A stretch of DNA of 64,000 nt, taken from assembly GCA_022826345.1 (NCBI GenBank), contig JAJDVB010000205.1, positions 1 to 64,000 of the forward strand, read 5' to 3'. The stretch comes from Alphaproteobacteria bacterium. Lineage in GTDB: Bacteria > Pseudomonadota > Alphaproteobacteria > UBA828. The notes beneath the pieces were generated by a model. It ran no database searches. It was not told the origin of the DNA and was given only the letters and a program-made list of their open reading frames with translations. The position numbers and the translations under genes are program-made. Shown here in pieces: positions 26,665 through 35,658 of the stretch (within the stretch, counting starts at the first letter, position 1; each line of letters begins with the position of its first letter).

Positions 26665-26946
26665 TCACGCCTGAGGCCATTGTTGGGCTGCGTGCAGTAC
26701 ACGAAGGATGGTGACAGTGTGGGCGTCCTCCGCATAGACCACGAGGTAGTTGGAGCGCACAACCATCTCGCGAGTGCCCTCCACGCGACCGGTCCTGTAG
26801 AGCTGTGGGTTCTCCCGCAATCGGAGTGTCTTGGCCTCGATATCTTCCTTCAAGGCCTGAGCGGCGTCTGGATTATCGTCCGAGATGTAGTCGACGATCG
26901 CCATCAGATCGGCGACCGCCATTGCCGTCCATTCAAGTTCGCGCAC
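26665..26946 (-). CDS. RelE/ParE-family toxin
   Basis: A 93-residue ParE-like toxin. RelE-type members cleave mRNA at the ribosome and ParE-type members inhibit gyrase. The family pattern is clear: LEWTAMAVADLMAIVDYISDDNPDAAQALKEDIEAKTLRLRENPQLYRTGRVEGTREMVVRSNYLVVYAEDAHTVTILRVLHAAQQWP. The conserved RV-GTRE-VV-NY-VVY-...ILRVLH stretch is the ParE/RelE signature. It starts inside the antitoxin gene (14-bp overlap) and follows it in the operon. All features look intact, so the toxin is probably active. Confidence 0.88.
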   Translation of the reverse strand: MRELEWTAMAVADLMAIVDYISDDNPDAAQALKEDIEAKTLRLRENPQLYRTGRVEGTREMVVRSNYLVVYAEDAHTVTILRVLHAAQQWPQA

Positions 26947-27232
26947 GGCGCTTCCGGTCGATGAGCGCCTGCGTGCCGGTCATGACTCGTTCATGCGGAA
27001 CCGCGGGACCCGGATCGTCCAGGGCTTCCCGTACCTTGGCGCGAAACCACGCATCATAGGCTCCAGGATCGGCGGTCAGGCCCGCCGGCAAACCGCCCTC
27101 CGCAGCGACACGGGTCAACAGGATTCGCACGGCATCGGAGAGTGTCAGGCCGACGCTGGCCAGCGTGTCGGCCGCTTTCGCCTTGAGCCGATTGTCCACA
27201 CGGACATGAAGCATCGATGTCTGAGCTGGCAT
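26933..27232 (-). CDS. RelB/DinJ-family antitoxin
   Basis: A 99-residue antitoxin. The N-terminus (SMLHVRVDNRLKAKAADTLASVGLTLSDAVRILLTRVAAEGGLP) is the RelB/DinJ ribbon-helix-helix, which binds the operator as a dimer. The C-terminal half would wrap the toxin. The ATG at 27232 (MPAQTSM) is chosen over an upstream ATG at 27265 because it matches DinJ starts. A perfect palindrome lies about 32 bp upstream (27264-27277), so autoregulation by the toxin-antitoxin complex is likely. Confidence 0.88.
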   Translation of the reverse strand: MPAQTSMLHVRVDNRLKAKAADTLASVGLTLSDAVRILLTRVAAEGGLPAGLTADPGAYDAWFRAKVREALDDPGPAVPHERVMTGTQALIDRKRRART

Positions 27233-27263
27233 GGGACATCCTCCGTCGTTACCGACGATATGC

Positions 27264-27277
27264 ATCTCAATTGAGAT
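27264..27277. promoter_or_regulatory. Palindromic operator of the toxin-antitoxin operon
   Basis: ATCTCAATTGAGAT is a perfect 14-bp palindrome, A/T-rich in a GC-rich setting, just upstream of the antitoxin start. Ribbon-helix-helix antitoxins typically bind such sites and repress their own operon. Confidence 0.7.
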
Positions 27278-27306
27278 ACGTCAAGCCCCATGGCGCCGGG
27301 CTGAGC

Positions 27307-30300
27307 TCAAGCCTCAGCGTACTCCAGCAGGAGGTCCTTGGCCTCGACGGACTGGCCGGCCGCCACGTGGAGGGCTGCGACGGTGCCGTCGCGCTCGGCA
27401 TGGAGGGCGGTCTCCATCTTCATCGCCTCGATGGTCATCAGCAGGTCGCCCGCCACCACGGGGCGCCCGCTCGCCACCGCGATCGAGGCCACGACGCCCG
27501 GCATCGGCGCCGAGACGTGGCATGGGTTGGCCGGATCGGCCTTGGGCCGGCGCACCACGCTCGCCGACGCCTCGCGGTTCTCGATCTTGACCGTGCGGGG
27601 CTGGCCGTTCAGCTCGAAGAAGACGCGCACCGCGCCTTCCTCGTCTGTCTCCCCCACCGCGAGGCAGCGGATGACCAGGGTGTGCCCGCGCTCGATCTGG
27701 ACCGAGACCTCGCGCCTCGGCGCCAGGCCGTAGAAATACACATCGGTGGGCAGCGCGGAGACCGGCCCGTAGATCTCGTGCCGCGCCGCATAGTCCGTGA
27801 AGACCTTTGGGTAGAAGAGCCAGGAATAGAGGTCCTCGTCCGAGAGCGTCCAGCCGGTCTCCTCCTTCGCCCGCGCGCGCTCTGCCTCGAAATCGACGGG
27901 TGGGAGGATCGCGCCGGGCCGCCCCTCCATCGGCGCCTCGCCCTTCAGGATCTTGCTCGCGAGCGGCTCGGGGAAGCCGTCGGGCATGCGGCCGAGCTCG
28001 CCCCGAAAGAGGCCCACGACCGATTCCGGGAAGGCGATCTCGCGGTCCGCGTCCTCGACATCCGCGCGCGTGAGCCCGCCCGAGACCATCACGAGCGCGA
28101 GATCGCCCACCACCTTGGAGGTGGGCGTCACCTTCACGATGTCGCCGAACATCCGGTTGACCTCGGCGTAGGCTTCGGCCACCTCGTGCCAGCGCTCGGC
28201 GAGGCCGAGAGCGCGTGCCTGCTCGCGCAGGTTCGTGAACTGCCCGCCCGGCATCTCGTGCAGGTAGACCTCGGACGCCGGCGCCCGCATGTCGGTCTCG
28301 AACGCCGCGTACTCCGCGCGCACCACCTCCCAGTAGTCCGAGATCTCGCGCACGTAGGCGGGGTCGAGGCCGGTGTCGCGCGGCTGGCCGCGCAGCGCCT
28401 CCACCACCGAGCCGAGGCAGGGCTGGGAGGTGAAGCCGGAGAGGCTGTCCATTGCGAGGTCCACCGCGTCCACACCCACGTCCACCGCCGCCAGCACGCT
28501 GGCTGCGGCGATGCCGGAGGTATCGTGGGTGTGGAAGTGGACCGGAAGCCCGGTCTCCTGCTTGAGCGCATGGACCAGCTCGCGGGCCGCGGCGGGCTTG
28601 ACCAGCCCGGCCATGTCCTTGATGCCGAGGATGTGCGTGCCCGCATCGCGCAGCTCGCGGGCCATGGCCAGGTAGTAGTCGAGGTCGTAGCGGCTGCGGC
28701 TCTCGTCGTGCAGGTCGCCGGTGTAGCAGATCGCCGCCTCGCAGAGCTTCCCGGTCTCCCGCACCGCATCGACCGCGACGCGCATGTTCTCGACCGAGTT
28801 CAGGGGATCGAAGATGCGGAAGACATCGATGCCCGAGTCCGCGGCCCGGCCCACGAAGCCCCGCACCACGTTGTCCGGGTAGTTGGTGTAGCCGACCCCG
28901 TTGGAGGCGCGCAGCAGCATCTGCAGCAGGATGTTCGGAATCTGCGCACGCAGGCGCTCCAGGCGCTCCCACGGGCACTCGCCCAGGAAGCGGAGCGCCA
29001 CGTCGAAGGTGGCGCCGCCCCAGCATTCGAGGGAGAAGAGCTGCGGCAGGTTGTGGGCGTAGGCGTCCGCCACCTGGCAGAGGTCGTGGGTGCGCATTCG
29101 CGTCGCGAGCAGCGACTGGTGCGCGTCCCGCATGGTGGTGTCGGTGACCAGCACGCGGGTCTGCGCCAGCATCCACGCCGCGACCGCCTCCGGCCCCTCG
29201 GCATCGAGCAAAGCCTTGGCACCTGCCGCCGGCTTCTTGGCGTGGAGCGGCGGCGGGCTGGGATTGCGGGCGTGGGCCGGTGGCGCGGGCCGGTCCTTCA
29301 CCTCCGGGTGGCCGTTGACCGTGGTCTCGGCGATGTAGCGCAGCAGGCGGCTCGCCCGGTCGCGCGGGCGGGCGAAGGTGAGCAGCTCCGGGTTGTCGTC
29401 GATAAAACGGGTGGTCACCTGGCCCTGGCGAAACACCTCGTCGCCGACCAGGCGTTCGAGAAAGTCGATGTTGGTGGCGACCCCCCGGATGCGGAACTCC
29501 TGAAGCGCGCGCCGCATGCGGTCGATCGCGCCCTCGCGCGAGGACGCCCACGCGGTGACCTTCTCCAGGAGCGAATCGTAATGGCGGGTGATGACCGCGC
29601 CGGTGTACGCCGTGCCGCCATCGAGGCGAATGCCGAAACCGGTGGCGGCACGGTAGGCGGTGATCCGCCCGTAATCGGGGATGAAGCGGTCGAGCGGGTC
29701 CTCGGTGGTGATCCGGCACTGCACGGCGTGGCCGCGCAGCGCGAGGTCGCCCTGCGGCGGGCAGGCGTCGTCCGGCGCGTCGCCGATGGCCCCGCCCTCG
29801 GCGACGCGGATCTGGGCCCGCACCAGGTCGACGCCGGTCACCTGCTCGGTGACGGTGTGCTCCACCTGGATGCGCGGATTGACCTCGATGAAGTGAAAGC
29901 CGCCGGTGTCGAGATCGTGCAGGAACTCCACCGTGCCCGCGTTGAGATAATCCGCGCTGCGAGCGATGGCGAGCGCGTAGCCGGTGAGCTCGTCGCGCTG
30001 CGCGGGCGTGAGGCCGGGGGCCGGCGCGCACTCCACGATCTTCTGGTTGCGCCGTTGCACCGAGCAGTCGCGCTCGAAGAGATGCACGGTCCGGCCGTGG
30101 GAATCCGCCAGGATCTGGACCTCCAGGTGGCGGGCGCGGCGGATGAAGCGCTCGAGGTAGACGTCGTCCTTGCCGAAGGCGGCGTCCGCCTCGCGCCGGG
30201 CCGCCAGCAGGGCGGCCTCGAATTCGTCCTCGGACTCGACCCTGCGCATGCCGCGCCCGCCGCCGCCCCAGCTCGCCTTGAGCATGCCGGGGAAGCCCAC

Positions 30301-30759
30301 CTCTCGCACGAGGGCGAGCGCCGCCTCGGGCTCCGCAGGCAGCGCGTCGGTCGCGGGCACCGTGGGCACGCCCGCGCGCGCCGCGATCTCCCGCGCGGAG
30401 ACCTTGTCGCCGAGCAGGCGCAGGGTCTCCGGCCGAGGGCCGATGAAGGCGATCCCGGCATCGGCGCAGGCCTCGGCGAACTCGGGCGATTCGGAGAGGA
30501 AGCCGTAGCCCGGATGGATGGCGTCGCTCCGCGTGTCCCTAGCAACCTTGATGATGTCGTCCACGGCGAGGTAGGCGGTGACGGGGCCGCGGCCTGCGCC
30601 GATGCGGTAGGACTCGTCGGCCTTGAAGCGATGGAGGGAGAGGTGATCCTCCTCCGCGTAGACCGCGACCGTGGCCTTGCCCATCTCATAGGCGGCGCGC
30701 AGGACGCGAATGGCGATCTCGCCCCGGTTCGCCACCAGTACTCGTTCGAAGCCGCTCAT
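27307..30759 (-). CDS. pyc: Pyruvate carboxylase
   Basis: A 1150-residue biotin enzyme that carboxylates pyruvate to oxaloacetate using ATP and bicarbonate. Domains in order: biotin carboxylase/ATP-grasp (about 1-455; RVLVANRGEIAIRVLRA, KASWGGGGRGMR, FIEVNPRIQVEHTVTE), carboxyltransferase barrel (about 530-805; VTDTTMRDAHQSLLATRMRTHDL, HFHTHDTSG), the conserved PYC/allosteric region, and a C-terminal biotinyl domain with EAMKMET, where Lys1114 carries biotin. Length is typical of a single-chain pyruvate carboxylase. It is the last gene of a minus-strand series. Its last ~27 codons are duplicated downstream at 26569-26663, beyond a toxin-antitoxin pair. Confidence 0.95.
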   Translation of the reverse strand: MSGFERVLVANRGEIAIRVLRAAYEMGKATVAVYAEEDHLSLHRFKADESYRIGAGRGPVTAYLAVDDIIKVARDTRSDAIHPGYGFLSESPEFAEACADAGIAFIGPRPETLRLLGDKVSAREIAARAGVPTVPATDALPAEPEAALALVREVGFPGMLKASWGGGGRGMRRVESEDEFEAALLAARREADAAFGKDDVYLERFIRRARHLEVQILADSHGRTVHLFERDCSVQRRNQKIVECAPAPGLTPAQRDELTGYALAIARSADYLNAGTVEFLHDLDTGGFHFIEVNPRIQVEHTVTEQVTGVDLVRAQIRVAEGGAIGDAPDDACPPQGDLALRGHAVQCRITTEDPLDRFIPDYGRITAYRAATGFGIRLDGGTAYTGAVITRHYDSLLEKVTAWASSREGAIDRMRRALQEFRIRGVATNIDFLERLVGDEVFRQGQVTTRFIDDNPELLTFARPRDRASRLLRYIAETTVNGHPEVKDRPAPPAHARNPSPPPLHAKKPAAGAKALLDAEGPEAVAAWMLAQTRVLVTDTTMRDAHQSLLATRMRTHDLCQVADAYAHNLPQLFSLECWGGATFDVALRFLGECPWERLERLRAQIPNILLQMLLRASNGVGYTNYPDNVVRGFVGRAADSGIDVFRIFDPLNSVENMRVAVDAVRETGKLCEAAICYTGDLHDESRSRYDLDYYLAMARELRDAGTHILGIKDMAGLVKPAAARELVHALKQETGLPVHFHTHDTSGIAAASVLAAVDVGVDAVDLAMDSLSGFTSQPCLGSVVEALRGQPRDTGLDPAYVREISDYWEVVRAEYAAFETDMRAPASEVYLHEMPGGQFTNLREQARALGLAERWHEVAEAYAEVNRMFGDIVKVTPTSKVVGDLALVMVSGGLTRADVEDADREIAFPESVVGLFRGELGRMPDGFPEPLASKILKGEAPMEGRPGAILPPVDFEAERARAKEETGWTLSDEDLYSWLFYPKVFTDYAARHEIYGPVSALPTDVYFYGLAPRREVSVQIERGHTLVIRCLAVGETDEEGAVRVFFELNGQPRTVKIENREASASVVRRPKADPANPCHVSAPMPGVVASIAVASGRPVVAGDLLMTIEAMKMETALHAERDGTVAALHVAAGQSVEAKDLLLEYAEA

Positions 30760-30810
30760 CGATCCGCCCGTCCGCCCGTCCTCCGGGTGCGGGCGTTCTA
30801 CACGGATGTC

Positions 30811-31944
30811 CTAGTCTGGGGAAGACGATGGCGCGGGCGCGCCGGTGGCGACGTCCATCTCGCGCAGCACCGCGCCGGCGGCTTCGACGAAGCGGGCCAT
30901 GGTGTCCGTGCGGAAGGCGCCGATGCAGCCCACCCGGAAACTCTCCACCTGCGCGAGCTTGCCGGGATAGATCACGAAGCCGCGTTCCGCCAGCCGGTCG
31001 TAGAAGGCCTGGAACCGCCAGGCGGGGTCCGCGGGCGCGCGGAAGGTGACGATGATCGGCGCCTGTACGGCATCCTCCAGCAGCGTCTCGAAGCCGAGGC
31101 CGCGCATGCCGTCGACCAGGGTGCGGCAGTTCTCCCAGTAGCGGGCGAAGCGGCCGGCGACGCCGCCTTCGTCGTCGAGCGCGTCCAGGGCCCGGTCGAG
31201 CGCGGCGAGGACATGGGTGGGCGGCGTGAAGCGCCACTGGCCGTTGGCCTCCAGCCCCGCCCACTGGGCGTGCAGATCGAGGCTCACGGCGTGGGCGTTG
31301 TCGGCGCAAGCTGTGAGGTGGTCGGTGCGAGCGATGACGAAGCCGACGCCGGGCGCGCCTTCCAGGCACTTGTTGGCGGAGGCCGCGAGGCTCGTGACCG
31401 GCAGCCGCGCGAGGTCGATAGGTATGCCGCCGAAGGAGCTCATGGCATCCACGTGCAGGCGGCGCCCGGCTTCACTCACGGCGGCGGCGAGATCGGCGAG
31501 CGGGTTGAGGATGCCGGTCGTGGTCTCGCAATGGACCAGCGCGACATCGGTGATGTCGGGCTCGGCTACGAGCCGTTCGGCAAGCGCCGCCGCCCGCTCG
31601 GGCGGCTCGGTCTCGCCAGTCTCCAGCACGCCGTAGGCGCGGCCCGCGCGGCGGCAAATCTCCGCCATGCGCCGGCCGTAGGCGCCGTTGACGAGAATCA
31701 GCAGCCGGCCGTCGCGGGGGACCAGCGTGCCGAGCTGGGCCTCCACCGCGAAGGTGCCGCTGCCCTGCATCGGCACGCAGGTGAAGGTCTCGCCGGCGTT
31801 GGCGAGCGTGAGCAGGCGCCGGCGAACCCGCGCCGTGAGCTCGATGAAGGCGGGATCGCGCGAGCCCCAGTCGCGGCCCATGGCCGCACGGGTCTCGGGC
31901 CGGGTGGTGAGCGGGCCGGGGGTGAGGAGGACGGTCTCGGCCAC
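30811..31944 (-). CDS. phnW: 2-aminoethylphosphonate:pyruvate transaminase-like (PhnW)
   Basis: A class V PLP aminotransferase of about 377 residues. The start ETVLLTPGPLTTRPETRAAM, the MSSFGGIPIDLA segment and the PLP-lysine motif SANKCLEGAPGVGFVIAR match PhnW, which moves the amino group of 2-aminoethylphosphonate to pyruvate to give phosphonoacetaldehyde and alanine. I choose the GTG at 31944 because the family begins a few residues before LLTPGP and a GGCGGAG lies upstream. The ATG at 31989 would overlap the previous gene by 29 bases. No phnX or phnA partner is visible, so a related serine-glyoxylate-type activity is possible. Confidence 0.8.
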   Translation of the reverse strand: MAETVLLTPGPLTTRPETRAAMGRDWGSRDPAFIELTARVRRRLLTLANAGETFTCVPMQGSGTFAVEAQLGTLVPRDGRLLILVNGAYGRRMAEICRRAGRAYGVLETGETEPPERAAALAERLVAEPDITDVALVHCETTTGILNPLADLAAAVSEAGRRLHVDAMSSFGGIPIDLARLPVTSLAASANKCLEGAPGVGFVIARTDHLTACADNAHAVSLDLHAQWAGLEANGQWRFTPPTHVLAALDRALDALDDEGGVAGRFARYWENCRTLVDGMRGLGFETLLEDAVQAPIIVTFRAPADPAWRFQAFYDRLAERGFVIYPGKLAQVESFRVGCIGAFRTDTMARFVEAAGAVLREMDVATGAPAPSSSPD

Positions 31945-31960
31945 GGCGCCGGCTCCGCCG

Positions 31961-33616
31961 TCAGCGGGCGGCGGCTGGGCGCAAGGCATCGAGGGCTTCC
32001 GGTGTGTCCACGTCGATGGTCACGGAATGATCGGGGCTCTCGACCTCGTACACCGCGTCCGCGTGGCCGCCGATCAGGTGGCGCGCGCCGACATCGCCCG
32101 AGAGGGTCCGTATCTCACCGAAGAACCGCGCGGCCCAGAGCACGGGGTTGCCGCGCTTGCCGCGGTAGGTCGGCACGCCGATGGCGCGGCCTTCCAGCGG
32201 GTTGAAGCCCGCGATCAGCTTGTCGATCAGGTCCGCGGAGGTGCGCGGCATGTCGCCGAGGCAGACCACGGCGCCATCCAGCGCCGGATCGAGCGCTTCG
32301 ACGCCATACTGGAGCGAGCTGCTCATGCCCTCGGCATAGTCGGGATTGTGGGCGATGGTCACGTCGAGCCCGTCGAGCGCCGCCTGTACGCGCTCGGCCT
32401 CGTGGCCGGTCACAACGACCACCGGCGCGGCCTTGGACGCGAGCGCGGCGGAAGCGACGCGGCGCACCATCGGCTCGCCGTCGACCTCGATCAGGAGCTT
32501 GTTGAGCGCGCCCATGCGGCGCGACTGGCCGGCCGCGAGCACCACGGCCGCGATGCGAGGCGGCGCCGCGGGGGCCTCCGCCTCTTCCGTGCGCGCGGCG
32601 CTCCGGGGCGAGGCGCGGTTGCGGGGCAAGGGGCGGCTCGGGATCTCCATCAACAGGCCGCCCGCCCCCATGCGCATGATGTCGGACGCGGTGATATCGA
32701 CGCCGGCGAAGATGCGCTGCAGCACCCAGTCGAAGCCGTTGAGCTTGAGCGAGCGGGCGCAGCCGGGGAGCCCGAGCACCCGCGCGTCGCCGAGCCGCGC
32801 CAAGAGCAGCAGATTGCCGGGGTCCACGGGCATGCCGAAGTGGTCGATGGCGCCGCCCGCCTCCACGACTGCCGCCGGCACCACGTCCCGCCGGTCGACG
32901 ATGGCGGAGGCACCTGCGATGAGGATGATGTCGCAACCCTTCCCGTGAAGCTGCGCGACCGCCTCCGCCACCTCGGCGCGGCTGTGGGCGCAGCGGACCT
33001 CGGCGGCGAGCGCGCCGTCGAGCTGGGCGAGGCGCGTCGCGACCGCGCCGGTAGTCGAATCGAGCACGCTCTCTCGCGTCCCCGGCAGGCGGGTCTGGAT
33101 TAGCCCGACCGTGCGCGCCTCGAGCGGCGCGAGACGCAGCATCGGCCCGCCGTCCGCCGCGATCTCGACGCAGCGATCGACGATGGCGCGGGAGGCGGCG
33201 AAGGGGATCACCTTGACCGTCGCCACCATCTGGCCAGCCTCGACCAGGGCGTGAGGGGCCACGGTGCCGAGAGTCATGGCCTCGTCGAGGAGATTGAGCC
33301 GGTCCACCCGCGCGTCGTCGATCACGGCGAGACCGTGACCCTCGGCGAAGATGTTGCAGCGGCCGGTGAAGGCCTTGCCCAGCGTGAGCCCCGGCCCGGC
33401 AACCGCGCGCGCGACGGCTTGCGCCGCCTCGTCCTCGCCCACGTCATCGGGCTCCAGCCGCGCGCCCGAGACGGTCTCGATCTTCGCGGCCAGCAGCACC
33501 TCGATGTCCTCGGCGGAGAGCACGCGCCCCTTCTTGAAGGCGCCGCCGGGCAGGCGCACGCTGTGGGCGAGGATCAGGCCCTCGGCGTCCGCGACCGGCA
33601 CGTCGCCGAAGATCAT
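31961..33616 (-). CDS. MoCF (molybdopterin-binding) and MobA-like NTP-transferase fusion
   Basis: A 551-residue two-domain protein. The first ~340 residues belong to the molybdopterin-binding MoCF class (VGLIQTRLPGTRESVLDSTT, DIILIAGASAIVDRRDVVPAAV, GVDITASDIMRMGAGGLLMEIPSRP). A linker then leads to a MobA/MocA-like nucleotidyltransferase (AAVVLAAGQSRRMGALNKLL, VCLGDMPRT, RGKRGNPVLW, DVDTPEALDAL). Such fusions make or modify the molybdenum cofactor, typically the cytosine dinucleotide form used by xanthine oxidase-family enzymes such as aerobic CO dehydrogenase. It sits with XdhC, MoxR and CoxG genes, which supports that role. The enzyme it serves is not in this window. Confidence 0.85.
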   Translation of the reverse strand: MIFGDVPVADAEGLILAHSVRLPGGAFKKGRVLSAEDIEVLLAAKIETVSGARLEPDDVGEDEAAQAVARAVAGPGLTLGKAFTGRCNIFAEGHGLAVIDDARVDRLNLLDEAMTLGTVAPHALVEAGQMVATVKVIPFAASRAIVDRCVEIAADGGPMLRLAPLEARTVGLIQTRLPGTRESVLDSTTGAVATRLAQLDGALAAEVRCAHSRAEVAEAVAQLHGKGCDIILIAGASAIVDRRDVVPAAVVEAGGAIDHFGMPVDPGNLLLLARLGDARVLGLPGCARSLKLNGFDWVLQRIFAGVDITASDIMRMGAGGLLMEIPSRPLPRNRASPRSAARTEEAEAPAAPPRIAAVVLAAGQSRRMGALNKLLIEVDGEPMVRRVASAALASKAAPVVVVTGHEAERVQAALDGLDVTIAHNPDYAEGMSSSLQYGVEALDPALDGAVVCLGDMPRTSADLIDKLIAGFNPLEGRAIGVPTYRGKRGNPVLWAARFFGEIRTLSGDVGARHLIGGHADAVYEVESPDHSVTIDVDTPEALDALRPAAAR

Positions 33617-33626
33617 GGGGCGACGA

Positions 33627-34337
33627 TCACTTGCGTTTGTCCTCGGGTGGCTGCCGGCGCACCTGCGTCACCTCCGCCATGATCGAGACCGCGATCTCGG
33701 CCGGGGAACGGGCGCCGATGGCGAGCCCGATGGGGGCGTGGATGCGCCCGAGCTCGGCGTCGGAGAAGCCTTTCTCGCGCAGGCGCTCCAGCCGCTTGCC
33801 GTGAGTCCGGCGGCTGCCCAGCGCGCCGATGTAGAAGACTGGCGCGCGCACCGCGACCTCCAGCGCGGGGTCGTCGATCTTGGGATCGTGGGTGAGCGTC
33901 ACCACGGCAGTGCGGTGATCGGGCACGAGCCGGTTCAGCACGTCGTCCGGCCACTCGATCGAGACCTCGACGGCGGGGAAGCGCGCGTCGTCCGCGAAGG
34001 CGCGGCGCGGGTCGCAGACGATCACGTCATAGCCCGCGGTCTCGGCCATGCTCGCCAGCGCCTGCGTGATGTGGACGGCGCCCACGATGACCATGCGGGC
34101 CGGCGGGTTGTGGACGTGGACGAACCAGGTCTGGTCACCCTCCTCCACCTGCCGGCTCCGGTCGGCGCGAAGTGCGTCGCGGGCCTCCGCCGCCACCGCG
34201 TCGGGCAGTGATTCACCCGCACTATCGCCCTCGGCGTAGACCAGCGCCTGCGCGCCGCCGTCGAGCGCCGTGACAAGGGCAACACCGCGCTCGGCAGCGC
34301 GGTCGCCATTCAGCCGGTCGAGGATCTCACGTTGCAT
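33627..34337 (-). CDS. XdhC-family molybdoenzyme maturation protein (Rossmann part)
   Basis: A 236-residue XdhC-like protein. It has a short N-terminal domain and then the XdhC Rossmann fold (NPPARMVIVGAVHITQALASMAETAGYDVIVCDPRRAF, LTHDPKIDDPAL, YIGALGSRRTHGKRLERL, HAPIGLAIGARSPAEIAVSIMAEV). XdhC proteins bind molybdenum cofactor, support its sulfuration and insert it into xanthine oxidase-family enzymes. The ATG at 34337 is chosen; the longer frame to 34451 overlaps the neighbour. The usual N-terminal CoxI part is encoded separately in the gene just upstream, so the two probably act together. Confidence 0.87.
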   Translation of the reverse strand: MQREILDRLNGDRAAERGVALVTALDGGAQALVYAEGDSAGESLPDAVAAEARDALRADRSRQVEEGDQTWFVHVHNPPARMVIVGAVHITQALASMAETAGYDVIVCDPRRAFADDARFPAVEVSIEWPDDVLNRLVPDHRTAVVTLTHDPKIDDPALEVAVRAPVFYIGALGSRRTHGKRLERLREKGFSDAELGRIHAPIGLAIGARSPAEIAVSIMAEVTQVRRQPPEDKRK

Positions 34338-34347
34338 CGTTGCCCGC

Positions 34348-34680
34348 TCACTCGACCCGCTCGACCAGCACGCGAACGGTGCCGCCGCAGGCCAGGCCGA
34401 CCTCCCACGCCTGCTCGTCGGAGACCCCGAACTGGAGCACGCTTGCCTCACCGCTCTGCATGACCTGCCGCGCCTCCTCGATCACGGCGCCCTCGATGCA
34501 GCCGCCGGAGACCGAGCCCTCGAAGCGGCCTTCGCCATCGGCGACCAGCTGGCTGCCGACCGGGCGGGGCGAGGAGCCCCAGGTCGCGATGACGGTGGCG
34601 AGCGCCACGTCCTTGCCTTCGTCGCGCCAGCGGGCGGCGGTGCCCAGAATGTCCTCTTGTGCGGCCTGGTGCGAACTCAT
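34348..34680 (-). CDS. XdhC/CoxI N-terminal domain protein
   Basis: A 110-residue protein made up of the XdhC_CoxI domain: WRDEGKDVALATVIATWGSSPRPVGSQLVADGEGRFEGSVSGGCIEGAVIEEA, with the invariant SVSGGCIE cysteine motif, then VLQFGVSDEQAWEVGLACGGTVRVLVE with a second conserved Cys. The ATG at 34680 (MSSHQAAQ) fits; an upstream ATG at 34710 is possible. It lies 10 bp upstream of the XdhC Rossmann gene. The split of CoxI and XdhC parts into two adjacent genes is common in CO dehydrogenase maturation clusters. Confidence 0.87.
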   Translation of the reverse strand: MSSHQAAQEDILGTAARWRDEGKDVALATVIATWGSSPRPVGSQLVADGEGRFEGSVSGGCIEGAVIEEARQVMQSGEASVLQFGVSDEQAWEVGLACGGTVRVLVERVE

Positions 34681-34730
34681 CGGCCCTTCTCCCTCACTAT
34701 GCCGAAGCACGGGCGGCGGGCGCCCCCACC

Positions 34731-35657
34731 CTACTCCGCGACGGCGGTCATCCCGGCGCCGACGTCGGCAAGGATACGCTGAGTCTCACCGCCGCGCGCC
34801 TTGTCGATGTCGTCCTGATACTTGAGCAGGACGCCGAGGGTCTGGTCGACGATCGCGGGATCCAGGCTCTCCTGCGCGAGCGTGGAGAGCGCGCGCAGCC
34901 AGTCGATGCTCTCGGCAACGCCCGGCGACTTGAAGAAATCGACCTCGCGGAGCTGTTGCACGAAGGCCACCACCTCGTGGGTCAAGCGCGGGTCGGCATC
35001 CGGCACGCGCACGCGCAGGATTTCGCGCTCGCGCTGGGCATCCGGGTAGTCGATCCAGTGATAGAGGCAGCGCCGCTTGAGGGCGTCGTGGATTTCGCGC
35101 GTGCGGTTGGAGGTGATGAGCACGATGGGAGGCTCAGCCGCGCGGATGGTGCCGATCTCCGGGATCGTGATCTGGTAGTCGGCGAGCACCTCCAGCAGGA
35201 ACGCCTCGAAGGGCTCGTCGGCGCGGTCCAGCTCGTCGATCAGCAGCACCGGCGGGCCAGAGTCGTGGGGGCGGAGCGCCTCCAGCAGCGGCCGGCTGAT
35301 GAGGAAGCGCTCCGAGAAGATGTCGCCGGCGAGGGTCTGGCGGTCGCGGTCGCCCATGGCCTCCGACAGGCGAATCTCGATCATCTGCCGCGCGTAGTTC
35401 CACTCGTAGACGGCGGACGAGACGTCGAGCCCTTCATAGCACTGGAGGCGCAGCAGGGAGCGCCCGAGCCGCTCGGCCAGCACGGCGGCCAGCGCGGTCT
35501 TGCCGACGCCCGCCTCGCCCTCCAGGAACAGCGGCCGGTTGAGGCGGAAGGCGATGAACAGGCTGGTCGCCAGATTGCGATCTGCCACGTAGTCGCCGCC
35601 GGAGAGCAGCGCGAGCGTCTCGTCGACGGAGTCGGGGATCGCCACGCCGTCAATCAT
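34731..35657 (-). CDS. MoxR-family AAA+ ATPase (CoxD-like)
   Basis: A 308-residue AAA+ ATPase of the MoxR group. Walker A is GEAGVGKTALAAVLAE (about residues 42-57), Walker B is VLLIDELDRADEPFEAFLLE, sensor 1 is IVLITSNRTREI, and the C-terminal lid includes the arginine-rich KRRCLYHWIDYPD. CoxD-type MoxR proteins act in maturation of the active site of CO dehydrogenase-like molybdenum enzymes, usually with a VWA partner (CoxE), which I do not see here. It is co-directional and close-spaced with the MobB-like and XdhC-family genes. Confidence 0.88.
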   Translation of the reverse strand: MIDGVAIPDSVDETLALLSGGDYVADRNLATSLFIAFRLNRPLFLEGEAGVGKTALAAVLAERLGRSLLRLQCYEGLDVSSAVYEWNYARQMIEIRLSEAMGDRDRQTLAGDIFSERFLISRPLLEALRPHDSGPPVLLIDELDRADEPFEAFLLEVLADYQITIPEIGTIRAAEPPIVLITSNRTREIHDALKRRCLYHWIDYPDAQREREILRVRVPDADPRLTHEVVAFVQQLREVDFFKSPGVAESIDWLRALSTLAQESLDPAIVDQTLGVLLKYQDDIDKARGGETQRILADVGAGMTAVAE

Positions 35658-35658
35658 C

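Noticed and set aside
27217..32205. A 1662-codon open frame on the plus strand across pyruvate carboxylase, the transaminase and the molybdopterin fusion gene
   Set aside because: It is antisense to three clearly conserved genes, its translation is rich in His, Arg, Gly and Asp without any domain, and long antisense frames are expected at this GC content.
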